Assembly (NCBI GenBank): GCA_958448165.1
Contig: CAUDCW010000006.1
Coordinates: 1-64,000, forward strand
DNA: 64,000 nucleotides
Direction: 5' to 3'
Origin: an uncultured Oscillospiraceae bacterium
Lineage (GTDB): Bacteria; Bacillota; Clostridia; Oscillospirales; Acutalibacteraceae
This document shows, piece after piece, positions 1 to 8,764 of this stretch. Position 1 is the first letter of the stretch, and every line of letters starts with the position of its first letter. The position numbers and the translations under genes are program-made. The notes below the pieces were generated by a model, which saw nothing but the letters and a program-made list of their open reading frames with translations, was not told where the DNA came from and ran no database searches.

Positions 1-337
1 AATGGCACTTTATGCACTTACAACGCATAAAGTGCCAAGTAAACGCTCAAACTTTATGTTCTTGTTTTATTTTTCTCGAGCAAACTTTTTATTAAGGGGC
101 AGTGTAGTTGCGACGACCGATTCTTTTCTTTCTTCTCTCTTCTCTCTTCTCTGTGACTTTGCCGCAATCATATTCAGATTGATTTTGACGAAGTCCGGTG
201 ATAAAATTATATCGTCAACATACTCTGCGCAGCGTAGAATTCGGCTTAACAATGCGGTTTTTGGCAGTTCTACGGTTCGTGGGTTCTTTTTTTCCGCTTT
301 ATCATTTATCATAAGACCAACGAAAGGAGGAAAACCG
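1..337. other. Non-coding start of window upstream of HTH gene
   Basis: No gene is supported here. The stretch holds a strong hairpin at 3-37, a pyrimidine-rich tract at about 121-152 (the complement of the GAGAGAAGAG simple repeat seen in several other intergenic gaps), and the leader of the next gene. An open frame runs back from the HTH gene through this whole region, but it has no start with a ribosome binding site and encodes low-complexity residues, so I treat it as non-coding. Confidence 0.6.
3..37. repeat. 13-bp perfect inverted repeat
   Basis: The arms 3-15 (TGGCACTTTATGC) and 25-37 are perfect reverse complements around a 9-nt loop. There is no clean T-run on either side, so it could be a terminator of a gene left of the window, an operator or a small palindromic repeat. 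Confidence 0.6.
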
Positions 338-946
338 TTGGACCAGATTAAAACAGGAAAATTCATTGCGGCTATGAGAAAGGAGCAAAAGCTCACTCAA
401 CGGCAGCTTGCCGACATACTGGGCATAAGCGACAAAACCGTATCCAAATGGGAATGTGGAAACGGTATGCCCGAGGTTTCGCTGATGCTGCCGCTGTGCG
501 AAAACTTGAAAATCAATGTAAACGAATTATTGTCGGGCGAGAAGCTGACAGACGATAACTACCATCAGAAAGCGGAGGAAAATATGATGAACTTAATCAG
601 AGAAAAAGAAGAAAGCAAGAAGAAAATAATTTTATCGGCTATTATTGCAATGATGTGCATAAGCGTAATGGTTGTATGCGTTTTGCTTGCAGGCCTTACG
701 CCAAGCTTCAGCACGACGGTCAGAATATTGTTGATAGCCTTCGGCGCTGTGATTACCATAATCGGTATCGGCGTTGCAATTGTGCTTGACAGCGAAGCAG
801 GCGCATATGAATGTTCAAAGTGCCACAGCCGTTTTGTCCCGACCCAAAAGGCGTATATAATGGGAGTGCATACCCTTACAAGAAGAAAACTGAAATGCCC
901 TCACTGCGGCGAAAGCAGCTATTGCAAACGCAGACTGACAAAGTGA
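338..946 (+). CDS. Membrane-anchored XRE-family HTH regulator with C-terminal zinc ribbon
   Basis: The predicted protein has 202 residues starting at a TTG codon, chosen because AGGAGG lies 7 nt upstream and the helix-turn-helix begins directly after it. Residues about 5-60 form a Cro/CI-type HTH (LTQRQLADILGISDKT, VSKWECG). Two hydrophobic segments follow at about 88-112 and 117-142. The C-terminus carries a CxxC...CxxC zinc ribbon (CSKCHSRF, CPHCGESSYC). This layout suggests a DNA-binding protein tethered to the membrane that senses something through the ribbon or membrane domain; that role is inference. It is transcribed alone and followed by a terminator. The HTH call is secure, the function unknown. 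Confidence 0.8.
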   Translation: MDQIKTGKFIAAMRKEQKLTQRQLADILGISDKTVSKWECGNGMPEVSLMLPLCENLKINVNELLSGEKLTDDNYHQKAEENMMNLIREKEESKKKIILSAIIAMMCISVMVVCVLLAGLTPSFSTTVRILLIAFGAVITIIGIGVAIVLDSEAGAYECSKCHSRFVPTQKAYIMGVHTLTRRKLKCPHCGESSYCKRRLTK

Positions 947-962
947 ATATCGGCATAAAAAA

Positions 963-999
963 GCAGCCCTGCACGGTAATGTGCGAGGCTGTTATTTTT
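963..999 (+). terminator. Rho-independent terminator
   Basis: A stem with arms CAGCC and GGCTG and inner GCAC/GTGC pairs is followed by TTATTTTT, 17 nt after the stop of the HTH gene. Confidence 0.7.
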
Positions 1000-1096
1000 G
1001 CAGAACGGAATAATATTATTTATGGTATCCCGTTTGGTAATTTAGTTGGAAATTGTAAGATTTGAATTTTTAATAATAACTCAAAACTCAAAACTC

Positions 1097-1831
1097 TTAC
1101 CTTACAATCAGCTTTGAGATTTTCCTGAAATCTCCGTCCTTTATAACATATGTACTGCCCGGGTGCTTTGGCATTGGCTGAGGTGAAATCTCGGTGTGGA
1201 TATAAAGCGAGTCAATGCCGAAGTCGTTTGCTCCCTTGATGTCGGAGGTTGCGTCGTTGCCGATCATTATGCTTTCTTCTTTTTTAAGACCGTATTTGTC
1301 AAAAAGCTTCTGATAAAACGCTGTGTCAGGCTTGCAGCAAAGCTCATCACTGCTGATAAGCACACCGTCAAATTTATCGTAAATACCGGCACTTCTCAGC
1401 TCCGGCTCGGTGAAGCTGCGCTGTGCGTTTGACAGCAGGAAAATTTTCTTTCCCTTTTTATGCAGCTCATCAAAAAGCTCAAAAACGCCCTTATACGGCT
1501 TGACCTGCATTGTTGTTGACAAACAGCGAAACAGCCTTGCCGTAACCTCAACAAGCTCCTTTGAAGGCTTAACGCCGCAGTCGGTATAAAGCTTTTTGAA
1601 CACGTTTTTAATTTCTATATCAATTTTTGTGTATTCCGGGTGTTCCTGAATTACTGTTTCTTTCTCCGCCTGTGCATACTCGCAGTACATTTTTTTAAAG
1701 TGCTTCGGCTTGTACAGTGCACCGTTGAAAGTATAGAAAGCCGCCATCTGCTTCCAGAGCGATTTTTTGTCCTCGTCTGTTCTTATGTCAAAAAGTGTTC
1801 CGTATAAATCGAAAATATAATTCTGATACAC
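1097..1831 (-). CDS. HAD-superfamily hydrolase (YjjG-like)
   Basis: This 244-residue protein is a haloacid-dehalogenase-type phosphatase. All four HAD motifs are visible: motif I DLYGTLFD near residue 8 with the nucleophilic Asp, motif II LLSNAQ near 136, the motif III lysine in CCKPD near 167, and motif IV MIGNDATSDI near 190. The helical cap between motifs I and II places it with YjjG/phosphoglycolate-phosphatase-type enzymes. Substrate cannot be read from the sequence; nucleotides or sugar phosphates are typical for the family. The start is GTG, 9 nt behind AGGAGG. It stands alone and is divergent from nth. Confidence 0.88.
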   Translation of the reverse strand: MYQNYIFDLYGTLFDIRTDEDKKSLWKQMAAFYTFNGALYKPKHFKKMYCEYAQAEKETVIQEHPEYTKIDIEIKNVFKKLYTDCGVKPSKELVEVTARLFRCLSTTMQVKPYKGVFELFDELHKKGKKIFLLSNAQRSFTEPELRSAGIYDKFDGVLISSDELCCKPDTAFYQKLFDKYGLKKEESIMIGNDATSDIKGANDFGIDSLYIHTEISPQPMPKHPGSTYVIKDGDFRKISKLIVR

Positions 1832-1874
1832 GATAGCTTTCCTCCTGAATAGTGTTTGTTTATTCTATAAAATA

Positions 1875-1903
1875 ATTGTACCACGCAGAAAATAAAAAGT
1901 AAA
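1875..1903 (-). promoter_or_regulatory. Sigma-A promoter for HAD hydrolase
   Basis: On the minus strand TTTACT (1898-1903) and TACAAT (1875-1880) are separated by 17 bp, with TGG directly before the -10 giving an extended -10 element. Confidence 0.65.
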
Positions 1904-1911
1904 CTAAGACA

Positions 1912-1940
1912 GTGACAAAAGCGAATGTATGTGGTAAAAT
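1912..1940 (+). promoter_or_regulatory. Sigma-A promoter for nth-lepA operon
   Basis: GTGACA (1912-1917) and TAAAAT (1935-1940) are 17 bp apart with TGG before the -10. It sits 46 nt upstream of nth and is back to back with the HAD promoter. Confidence 0.65.
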
Positions 1941-1985
1941 ATTTCTAATCAATCGGCGTTATAACCGAACACACGGAGGTGCGCA

Positions 1986-2642
1986 ATGACAGACAAACAA
2001 CGTGCGCTGAAAGCAATTGAAGCGCTGAAAAAAGAATACCCCGACGCAATATGCTCGCTTGTGTATGACGACCCCTTGCAATTGCTTATCGCAACAAGGC
2101 TTGCCGCACAGTGCACCGACGCAAGGGTTAATATGGTGACTCCGGCTCTGTTTGAACGCTTTAAAACCGTTGACGATTTTGCAGCTGCCGAGGTTAGCGA
2201 GGTTGAGGAATATATCAAAAGCTGCGGCCTTTATAAAACCAAGGCGAGGGATATTGTCGCAATGGCAAAGGCTCTTAAAGAAAATTTCGGCGGCGTTGTG
2301 CCGGACACGATAGAGCAGCTTGTCACGCTGCCGGGAATCGGACGAAAGACGGCAAACCTTGTTGTGGGCGATATTTTTCACAAGAGTGCGGTCGTTGTTG
2401 ACACGCACTGCATCAGGTTGACCTCACGGCTTGGCTTTCACAGCATAAAGGACCCGGTCAGGATAGAAAAAGTATTAAGGGAAATTCTGCCGCCCGAGGA
2501 ATCAAACGACTTCTGCCACAGGCTTGTTTTACACGGCAGGGCGGTATGTCAGGCGAGAAATCCGAAATGTGAAATCTGCTGTATGAAGGACTTTTGCCCG
2601 ACAGCATTGGAAAAAACGCATAATAACGAAAAAGGTGATTGA
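1986..2642 (+). CDS. nth: Endonuclease III, DNA glycosylase/AP lyase
   Basis: Nth removes oxidised pyrimidines and nicks abasic sites in base excision repair. The 218-residue length is normal. The helix-hairpin-helix LPGIGRKTANLV (about 117-128) contains the catalytic Lys, and VDTHCIRL (about 138-145) carries the catalytic Asp. The C-terminal cysteines are spaced C-x6-C-x2-C-x5-C, the classical [4Fe-4S] loop of the family. GGAGGT precedes the ATG. The stop codon is directly followed by the lepA ATG with no gap, so the two genes are almost certainly cotranscribed. Confidence 0.96.
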   Translation: MTDKQRALKAIEALKKEYPDAICSLVYDDPLQLLIATRLAAQCTDARVNMVTPALFERFKTVDDFAAAEVSEVEEYIKSCGLYKTKARDIVAMAKALKENFGGVVPDTIEQLVTLPGIGRKTANLVVGDIFHKSAVVVDTHCIRLTSRLGFHSIKDPVRIEKVLREILPPEESNDFCHRLVLHGRAVCQARNPKCEICCMKDFCPTALEKTHNNEKGD

Positions 2643-4454
2643 ATGTCATTTTCAAGAGATAAAATAAGGAATTTCAGCATAATTGCGCATATCGACCACG
2701 GCAAGAGTACGCTTGCCGACAGAATACTGGAGCATACAAGCTCTGTTGCGCAGAGAGATATGGAGGATCAGCTGCTCGACAATATGGATCTGGAGCGTGA
2801 ACGAGGAATCACAATCAAAGCGCACGCCGTTACGCTCAACTACAAGGCTGACGACGGTGAGGAATACATTTTCAACCTCATCGACACTCCGGGTCACGTT
2901 GACTTCAACTACGAGGTTTCAAGAAGTCTTGCCGCCTGCGAGGGAGCAGTTCTTGTTGTTGACGCGTCGCAGGGCATTGAGGCGCAGACCCTTGCAAACA
3001 CGTATCTTGCGGTTGACGGCGGACTTGAAATTGTTCCTGTTATCAACAAGATTGATTTGCCCTCTGCCGACCCTCAGCGTGTTATCAACGAAATTGAGGA
3101 CGTTATCGGTATTCCTGCGCAGGATGCGCCGCAGGTTTCGGCAAAAGCGGGAATAAACATCCGCTCGGTGCTTGAGAAAATTGTCACCGACATTCCTGCG
3201 CCGCAGGGCGATGACAACGCACCGCTTAAGGCGCTTATATTTGACTCGTACTATGACTCCTACAAGGGAGTAATCATATACGTCAGAGTTATGGACGGCA
3301 CGCTTCATCCGGGCGATGAAATTGAGCTTATGGCTACAAAGTCAAAATTCACTGTGGTTGAGTGCGGCTTTCTGCGTGCAACGTCGCTTGAGCCTGCAAA
3401 GGAGATTCACGCAGGCGAGGTTTGCTATATTGCGGCGGCTATCAAGTCAGTTAAGGATGCAAAGGTGGGCGACACGGTAACGCTCGCTTCCAACCCGGCA
3501 AAAGAGCCTCTGCCCGGCTACCGTGAGGCTCAGCCGATGGTTTACTGTGGTATTTACCCGGCAGACGGCGCAAGATACTCCGATTTGCGTGACGCACTCG
3601 ACAAGCTGAACTTAAACGATGCGTCACTCTCGTTTGAACCCGAAACCTCTGTGGCTCTCGGCTTCGGATTCCGCTGCGGCTTCCTTGGGCTTCTGCATAT
3701 GGAGATTATACAGGAGCGGCTGGAGCGTGAATATAACCTCGACCTCATCACAACCGCACCGAGCGTTAGCTACCGTCTGACAATGACGGACGGCGCCGTT
3801 ATGATGATTGACAACCCGACAAACTACCCGTCGAGCGCACTTATCGCAAAGGCTGAAGAGCCGATGACGAATGCGCACATCTATTCACCGTCTGAATATG
3901 TCGGCAACATTATGGAGCTTTGTCAGGACAGGCGTGGAATCTTCAAGGATATGACCTACATTGACTCCGACAGAGTTGACATTCACTATGAGCTTCCGCT
4001 TGCCGAGATTATTTACGATTTCTTTGACACGCTCAAGTCACGCACAAGGGGATATGCGTCCTTTGACTATGAGCTTAACGGCTATGCCGAGAGCAAGCTT
4101 GTAAAGCTTGACATCTTCCTCAACGGCGAGGTCGTTGACGCACTTTCGTTTATCATTCACGCCGACAAGGCTTACGGCAGAGCCAGAAAAATGGCGGAAA
4201 AGCTCAAGGAGAAAATTCCAAGACAGCTTTTTGAAGTGCCGATTCAGGCTTGCATCGGCGGCAAGATTATCGCAAGAGAAACCGTCAAGGCTATGCGCAA
4301 GGACGTGCTTGCAAAGTGCTACGGCGGCGATATTACAAGAAAGAAAAAGCTGCTTGAAAAGCAGAAGGAGGGCAAAAAGCGTATGCGCCAGCTCGGCAGT
4401 GTAGAGGTGCCGCAGGAGGCGTTTATGGCTGTGCTCAAGCTTGACACGGAATAA
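2643..4454 (+). CDS. lepA: Elongation factor 4 (back-translocating GTPase)
   Basis: LepA/EF4 is a ribosome-associated GTPase related to EF-G. The 603-residue protein has the G1 loop AHIDHGKST (15-23), the switch region [10 protein letters not shown]3 DTPGHVDF and G4 NKID, followed by the EF-G-like domains and the LepA-specific C-terminal domain that ends with the conserved basic stretch ([20 protein letters not shown]). Length and architecture match the family fully. It starts in the base after the nth stop and is followed after 13 nt by a small DUF3783 gene, forming a three-gene operon. Confidence 0.98.
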   Translation: MSFSRDKIRNFSIIAHIDHGKSTLADRILEHTSSVAQRDMEDQLLDNMDLERERGITIKAHAVTLNYKADDGEEYIFNLIDTPGHVDFNYEVSRSLAACEGAVLVVDASQGIEAQTLANTYLAVDGGLEIVPVINKIDLPSADPQRVINEIEDVIGIPAQDAPQVSAKAGINIRSVLEKIVTDIPAPQGDDNAPLKALIFDSYYDSYKGVIIYVRVMDGTLHPGDEIELMATKSKFTVVECGFLRATSLEPAKEIHAGEVCYIAAAIKSVKDAKVGDTVTLASNPAKEPLPGYREAQPMVYCGIYPADGARYSDLRDALDKLNLNDASLSFEPETSVALGFGFRCGFLGLLHMEIIQERLEREYNLDLITTAPSVSYRLTMTDGAVMMIDNPTNYPSSALIAKAEEPMTNAHIYSPSEYVGNIMELCQDRRGIFKDMTYIDSDRVDIHYELPLAEIIYDFFDTLKSRTRGYASFDYELNGYAESKLVKLDIFLNGEVVDALSFIIHADKAYGRARKMAEKLKEKIPRQLFEVPIQACIGGKIIARETVKAMRKDVLAKCYGGDITRKKKLLEKQKEGKKRMRQLGSVEVPQEAFMAVLKLDTE

Positions 4455-4467
4455 CGGGGAATAGACT

Positions 4468-4851
4468 ATGAAAGAAACTGTTTTACTATATAATTTCAGC
4501 GACGATAGGCTGGGGAAAATCCGGCGTGCGCTTTTGCCGCTTAAAATCCGTATAAAAACGGTCGGCGTTGACGAATATTCACAGCCGCTCGGTTTTCTTG
4601 CAGGAATAGCCGGCATAGAGCCGTTAACTGAAACATACAGCGGCGACGGCTTCAAAGACGAGCTTATGCTGATTTGCGGACTTAATCAGGTGAAGCTGCA
4701 GGCTCTTCTGAATGCGCTTTACAAAAACGGCGTCGGCAGAATTGACTTGAAAGCTATGCTCACGCCGACTAATATAAGCTGGAACAGCACACGGCTTTAT
4801 GAAGCCGTTAAGGCAGACCACGAGGAAATGACGAAAAAACGCAAAGTATAG
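4468..4851 (+). CDS. DUF3783-type small protein
   Basis: This 127-residue protein begins MKETVLLYNFSDDRLGKIRR and has the features I associate with the DUF3783 family of Firmicutes: an N-terminal beta-alpha unit, a central segment LMLICGLNQVKLQALLNAL and a basic C-terminus. No catalytic motif is visible and its function is unknown. It lies 13 nt behind lepA with a weak GGGAATAG-type ribosome binding site, so it is probably the last gene of the nth-lepA operon. Confidence 0.7.
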   Translation: MKETVLLYNFSDDRLGKIRRALLPLKIRIKTVGVDEYSQPLGFLAGIAGIEPLTETYSGDGFKDELMLICGLNQVKLQALLNALYKNGVGRIDLKAMLTPTNISWNSTRLYEAVKADHEEMTKKRKV

Positions 4852-5007
4852 AGTGAAGAGTGGCGAGCAGTGCAACTTACAACGAGGTTGTAGGGAACTG
4901 TCTTGACTGTTCCGGTTCGCTCTGATGTAAGTCAGATATGTGCTTTGGCTCCCTTGTCAAAGGGAGCTGTCGGCGAAGCCGACTGAGGGATTCGCTAACT
5001 CTGCTGA
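4852..5007. repeat. Composite intergenic repeat (several palindromes)
   Basis: Three palindromic pieces follow one another: an AACGAGGTTGTAGGGAAC..GTTCC unit (4881-4920, also at 36217-36256), GCTCCCTTtgtcAAAGGGAGC (about 4951-4971) and GTCGGCGAAGCCGAC (about 4969-4983). The last part, ending CTCTGCTGAAT, recurs near 53770-53805. The block runs right up to the broken start of the next gene. Confidence 0.7.
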
Positions 5008-5873
5008 ATTTTTAAACATGCGTTGCTGTATCTGCTTCTTATGTTCGCAGGGGGCTTAGGCGGATTTTTTCACGAGGCTGTCGGAATCGAAATCGGGATA
5101 TTGTTTGTAATACATTTTCTGCTGAATATTTCAATGACAAAGGGTCTGATTAACTCGGCAACAAAACCCGGTGCAAAGGCAAACAAGGTTATTCTGCTGA
5201 TGATGGACATTGTTCTGCTTATCGGTATGCCGATTGTCATTGCTACGGGCGTGCTGATGGCAAAGGACCTGTTCGTGGTTGACACTGGTCTGCCGTGGGA
5301 GCTTATTTTTAATATTCACAATGTTTTGTCTTACGTTTGCTTAGGCGCAATGCTTATCCACCTTTTGCTGCACGCAAAATACCTTGTCACGGTATGCAAA
5401 AAGCTTCCGTCAGCACTGGGCAGCAAGGAGATGAGGTCGGCTCTGTGTCGTTTTGGTGCAGGCACAGCCGCAGGTATTGTTCTTTACTTTTCACTGTCTT
5501 TAGGCAACATTTCTTCAGAAACACCGATAATCTTTTGAGTATAAGCAAAGATATTCAGTCTGACACGCAGACCGATACCCCGACTGAACCAACCGTAATC
5601 ACACACGACAACACAATTCCCGAGCCTACACAGGGAACAAGTATAATTGACGACAATGACAGTCAAGGTGCAGAAGATGACGAGGTAATCATATCAGAGC
5701 CGCAGCCCGAAACCGAGGGTGATACTCCGCCGTCACTTGAAGATTTTTTGTCAAAATTGACTTGCACAGGCTGCGGAAAACACTGTTCACTGCTTTATCC
5801 GAGATGCGGCAGAGGCAATATGCAGGCTCAGCAAGCCGAGGAGGAATATATGCAGACCTATTATTCGGCTTAA
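5008..5873 (+). pseudogene. Broken DUF4405-like membrane protein with C-terminal Cys motif
   Basis: The first part (to 5538) encodes about 171 residues with four hydrophobic segments and histidines in or near them (HEAVGIEIG, NIHNVLSY, MLIHLLLHAKY), resembling DUF4405-type heme or electron-transfer membrane proteins. It ends at a TGA overlapping a T4 run (5533-5536). Adding one T would join it to the overlapping downstream frame, which carries an acidic Thr/Glu-rich linker and a motif C-x2-C-x3-C-x6-C (CTGCGKHCSLLYPRC). The 5' end is also abnormal: there is no good start or ribosome binding site, and a palindromic repeat abuts the coding region. I infer 5' truncation plus a 1-nt frameshift; a sequencing error in the T-run cannot be excluded. 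Confidence 0.6.
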
Positions 5874-5937
5874 ACTGCAAAAAAATCAAGCTGTTATGTC
5901 TTTTGCTTGACGGTATGTGGCATGATTAAATGCAGAT

Positions 5938-5966
5938 TTGCCGTGATAGAAAATACCGGCTATTAT
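5938..5966 (+). promoter_or_regulatory. Candidate promoter for alkD-like gene
   Basis: TTGCCG (5938-5943) and TATTAT (5961-5966) are 17 bp apart, just ahead of the GAGGTGA ribosome binding site. Confidence 0.45.
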
Positions 5967-5988
5967 TATTCCTGTGAGGTGACAAACT

Positions 5989-6684
5989 ATGAGCTTTGAT
6001 TATGATAAGGTGCTGAACCAAATCTATGAGCTTGCCGACGATGATTACAAGCGTTTTCATTCCTCGCTTGTCCCGGGTAACGACAATATCGCCGGTGTGC
6101 GGATACCTAAGCTCAGACAGCTTGCAAAGGATATAGCAAAAGCTCAGGACTGGCGTGAATTCCTGCAATGTGAAAGTCACGGCGTATATGAGGAAGAAAT
6201 GCTGAAAGGCCTTGTCATCGGTATGGCAAAATGCGGAATTGACGAACGCCTTGCCCTTGTCAGGAATTTTGTGCCGCATATTGACAACTGGGCGGTGTGC
6301 GATATTTTTACGGGCGGACTGAAAGCTTTCAGGAAAAGCCGTGAACTTATCCTGCCTTATATTGAGGAATGTATTTTATCCGATGAGGAATTTACGGTCC
6401 GCTTTGCTGTTTGTATGCTGATGGACTATTTTGTTGACGAAGAGTTTATAGACTACACTCTGACAAAAATTGCAGGAATAACTCACAACGGATATTATGT
6501 GATGATGGCTCGTGCATGGGCGCTTTCGGTTTGCTTTATCAAGCAGCGTGAAAAAACGCTGGAGCTTATAAAATCAATGAAGCTTGACAAAAACACGCAG
6601 AACAAGACTATTCAGAAATGCCGTGAATCGCTAAGAGTATCCGATGATGATAAGAAGCTGCTTTTGAAGTTTAAAATTGCATAA
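5989..6684 (+). CDS. DNA alkylation repair protein (AlkD-like HEAT-repeat glycosylase)
   Basis: AlkD-type enzymes excise N3- and N7-alkylpurines using a superhelix of HEAT-like repeats. The 231-residue product shows the family pattern: GVRIPKLRQLAK in the first repeats, DNWAVCDIF with the Trp and Asp used for DNA binding and catalysis, and FTVRFAVCMLM with the conserved Arg. Length agrees with AlkD (about 230). GAGGTGA precedes the ATG. It is monocistronic, followed by a short gap and an internally deleted MITE copy. A non-catalytic relative of the family is possible but the key residues look intact. Confidence 0.88.
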   Translation: MSFDYDKVLNQIYELADDDYKRFHSSLVPGNDNIAGVRIPKLRQLAKDIAKAQDWREFLQCESHGVYEEEMLKGLVIGMAKCGIDERLALVRNFVPHIDNWAVCDIFTGGLKAFRKSRELILPYIEECILSDEEFTVRFAVCMLMDYFVDEEFIDYTLTKIAGITHNGYYVMMARAWALSVCFIKQREKTLELIKSMKLDKNTQNKTIQKCRESLRVSDDDKKLLLKFKIA

Positions 6685-6789
6685 ATAGGCGGCAACAAAT
6701 TCATTCAAATTGCCATTGAAAATAATTCACTAAACCGTCGGAAATCGTCGCTTTAATAAGATAATATTATTAAGGCTAAGATTATATTA

Positions 6790-6849
6790 TTAAGGAAATA
6801 CTGATTAAAGCAAACAGCTTTCAGCGTGATTTATTCAGTGTTTCCTTAA
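6790..6849 (-). repeat. Internally deleted MITE-like copy (60 bp)
   Basis: Both terminal inverted repeats of the 180-bp element are present (TTAAGGAAATACTGATT at the left, the reverse complement of TTAAGGAAACACTGAAT at the right), plus the AGCTTTCAGCGTGATTT piece of one arm. The centre is missing. Orientation is opposite to the full copies. It ends 23 bp before the start codon of the dockerin gene. Confidence 0.8.
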
Positions 6850-6872
6850 GGCTTTGACGGTTGGTGATGCTT

Positions 6873-8267
6873 ATGAAAAAACGCCTGGCAGTCTTGCTTT
6901 TGGCGGCCGCTGTTATTCTTTCATATACAAATTCGTATGCATATACATATTATGATATTTCAGAAATCTTAAGCTCAGACGACTGTCGCTTAAGCACCGA
7001 TTCGTTGGGCGGAATTTACATCTCAGGGTTGAACGGCAATGATTTTGAGATTGCATATATAAATTCTGGCAGTGAATCGGACTTTTTGTTTGATACCTAC
7101 GGTCTTAAGCTTGAGGCTTTTTCCGGTTCTCTCGGAGTTGGAGGGGCTGTGTTCAGCGGAACAGACGTGAGGCAGGACGGTGTTTCGCTTTCTCAGCTTC
7201 AGGTGCTGACCTGTGATTTTGACTCAAATTTCAGCGATGTCAACACCGTAAGCGCCACAATCGGCGGTGAAAGCTGTTTTGCCCTCGGCAAGGACGGATA
7301 TTATATTATTCAGGACGACCACAGAACAATAAAAGCTTACAGCCTGAACGGAGTTTTCAGGTTCAGCGTTTATGCATTTAACCCTGTTTATCAGCTTGTT
7401 TATGACAGTGCCGCCGATTGCCTGTATGCCGCATATGACTGCGGAGTTTATCTGCTTGACGGCAAGAGCCTTTACGATTTGGGAGAGATTAAAACGCCTG
7501 TTTCGCTGTCGGGCAAGGCTGCGATGACAGGCTCAGACGGCAAGGTTTATATTATCAACGGCAGAAAAATGAACTACCTTTGCTCCGTTCAGGGGGAAAG
7601 CTGCGCCGTTATTAATAACAGGGTGTATTACTCAAACGGCGGCACTTTATATTCAAAGTCAGGCGACGGTGAGGCTATCGCTTCAATTGATATGGGCGGC
7701 AATATAAGCCGTGTGTTTGCCTGCGGAGGACAAATCGGCACACTGACGGATGGTATGGAGATGTCGTTTGTTTCTCCCAATGAGATGACCTCTGTCGTAA
7801 AACCGACTTCGCCGGCTTCATCAAGCTCCGACGCTCAGTCCGGCTCAAATACGGGTTCTGCTCCAAGTGCGGCGGCAGGTGTATTTTCATCGGTATATAC
7901 CATCGACAACAGCCGTATGACGATTACGGACATTAAACCGCAAACGACTATAGCGGTGTTCAAATCAAATATAGATTACGGCGGATATAAGATATCGTTC
8001 AAGAATTATGACGGAAAAGCAAGAACGAGCGGAAATGTCGGCACAGGCTTCAGCGCTGAATTTTACGGCGCCGACAGCCGTAATTACACTCTGATTGTTC
8101 GCGGTGACCTGACGGGTGAGGGCAACATTAACAGCCTTGACGTCAAAAAGTATATGCAATATCTTTGCGGCAAGGCAGAGCTTTATTATCCGTTTGATCA
8201 GGCGCTCGATATAAATTGTGACGGTCAGTGCGATGTGCTCGATTTGCTGATTGCCGCCAAAAAATAA
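6873..8267 (+). CDS. Secreted dockerin protein with propeller-like N-terminal region
   Basis: The 464-residue product has a signal peptide (MKKRLAVLLLAAAVIL then TNSYA). Residues about 30-310 consist of short beta-strand-rich segments rich in Gly, Asp and Tyr (KDGYYIIQDD, DSAADCLYAAYD, SDGKVYIINGR) that look like a beta-propeller. A Ser/Pro/Gly linker follows (about 313-335), then a module found next to dockerins, and a C-terminal dockerin with two calcium loops, DLTGEGNINSLD and DINCDGQCDVLD. It should be exported and docked to a cohesin scaffold. ATG at 6873 is preferred because GGTG sits 6 nt upstream; ATG 6867 is possible. No catalytic domain is recognised. The gene is bracketed by MITE copies. 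Confidence 0.8.
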   Translation: MKKRLAVLLLAAAVILSYTNSYAYTYYDISEILSSDDCRLSTDSLGGIYISGLNGNDFEIAYINSGSESDFLFDTYGLKLEAFSGSLGVGGAVFSGTDVRQDGVSLSQLQVLTCDFDSNFSDVNTVSATIGGESCFALGKDGYYIIQDDHRTIKAYSLNGVFRFSVYAFNPVYQLVYDSAADCLYAAYDCGVYLLDGKSLYDLGEIKTPVSLSGKAAMTGSDGKVYIINGRKMNYLCSVQGESCAVINNRVYYSNGGTLYSKSGDGEAIASIDMGGNISRVFACGGQIGTLTDGMEMSFVSPNEMTSVVKPTSPASSSSDAQSGSNTGSAPSAAAGVFSSVYTIDNSRMTITDIKPQTTIAVFKSNIDYGGYKISFKNYDGKARTSGNVGTGFSAEFYGADSRNYTLIVRGDLTGEGNINSLDVKKYMQYLCGKAELYYPFDQALDINCDGQCDVLDLLIAAKK

Positions 8268-8275
8268 ATCAGGAC

Positions 8276-8454
8276 TTAAGGAAACACTGAATAAATCACG
8301 CTGAAAGCTGTTTGCGCATCTTGCTTGCATATTTTCCGCCAGCCTGACCAAAAAATCCTCGTAATGCGACAGCATTACTGCGGTTTATTTGTCCAACCTG
8401 ACGAAAAATCTGACAGCGCAATATGTACAAACAATTTAATCAGTGTTTCCTTAA
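8276..8454 (+). mobile_element. MITE-like element, full copy A
   Basis: The element is 179 bp, starts TTAAGGAAACACTGAATAAA and ends with its near reverse complement TTTAATCAGTGTTTCCTTAA. The two halves pair imperfectly along their length around a central hairpin GTAATGC-GACA-GCATTAC (8361-8378). It has no coding capacity and begins 9 nt after the dockerin stop codon. Confidence 0.85.
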
Positions 8455-8764
8455 ACTCATAACTATGGTACACGGTTATGGTAATTGAACTTACGGTCCT
8501 GTGTTTTATATATACCTTGCGTTTGGCTGTTCTGAACAATAATTTGTTTAGGGCAGAACTGCTTTTCCCTCAAAAGGAATACGGATTATTTACTCCACAG
8601 GTTGAAATGATGTGCCGACTTGTGTTATAATATAATGTATAAATAAAAACAGCGCAATCGTGTGCGGAAAGCGTTTGCGATAATGACCCTGTGTTTAGCT
8701 TATGCCTGTAATTTATTTTCGGCTGTTTTGTTAATAACGGGTTACTTGAAAGGATAACAAAGAT
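8455..8764 (+). other. Leader region of fakA-like gene with promoter
   Basis: No gene is seen. A promoter TTGAAA (8602-8607), 18 bp, TATAAT (8626-8631) with an extended -10 TGT lies here, giving an untranslated leader of about 125 nt that contains GTGTGCGGAAAGCGTTTGCG but no recognised riboswitch. AAAGGA precedes the start codon. Confidence 0.5.
8602..8631 (+). promoter_or_regulatory. Extended -10 sigma-A promoter
   Basis: TTGAAA and TATAAT are 18 bp apart with TGT before the -10; an overlapping second TATAAT follows at 8631-8636. Confidence 0.6.

Noticed and set aside
5500..5545. Programmed -1 frameshift in the DUF4405-like gene
   Set aside because: No canonical X-XXY-YYZ slippery heptamer in the right phase and no obvious downstream stem; a one-base change in the T-run explains it more simply.
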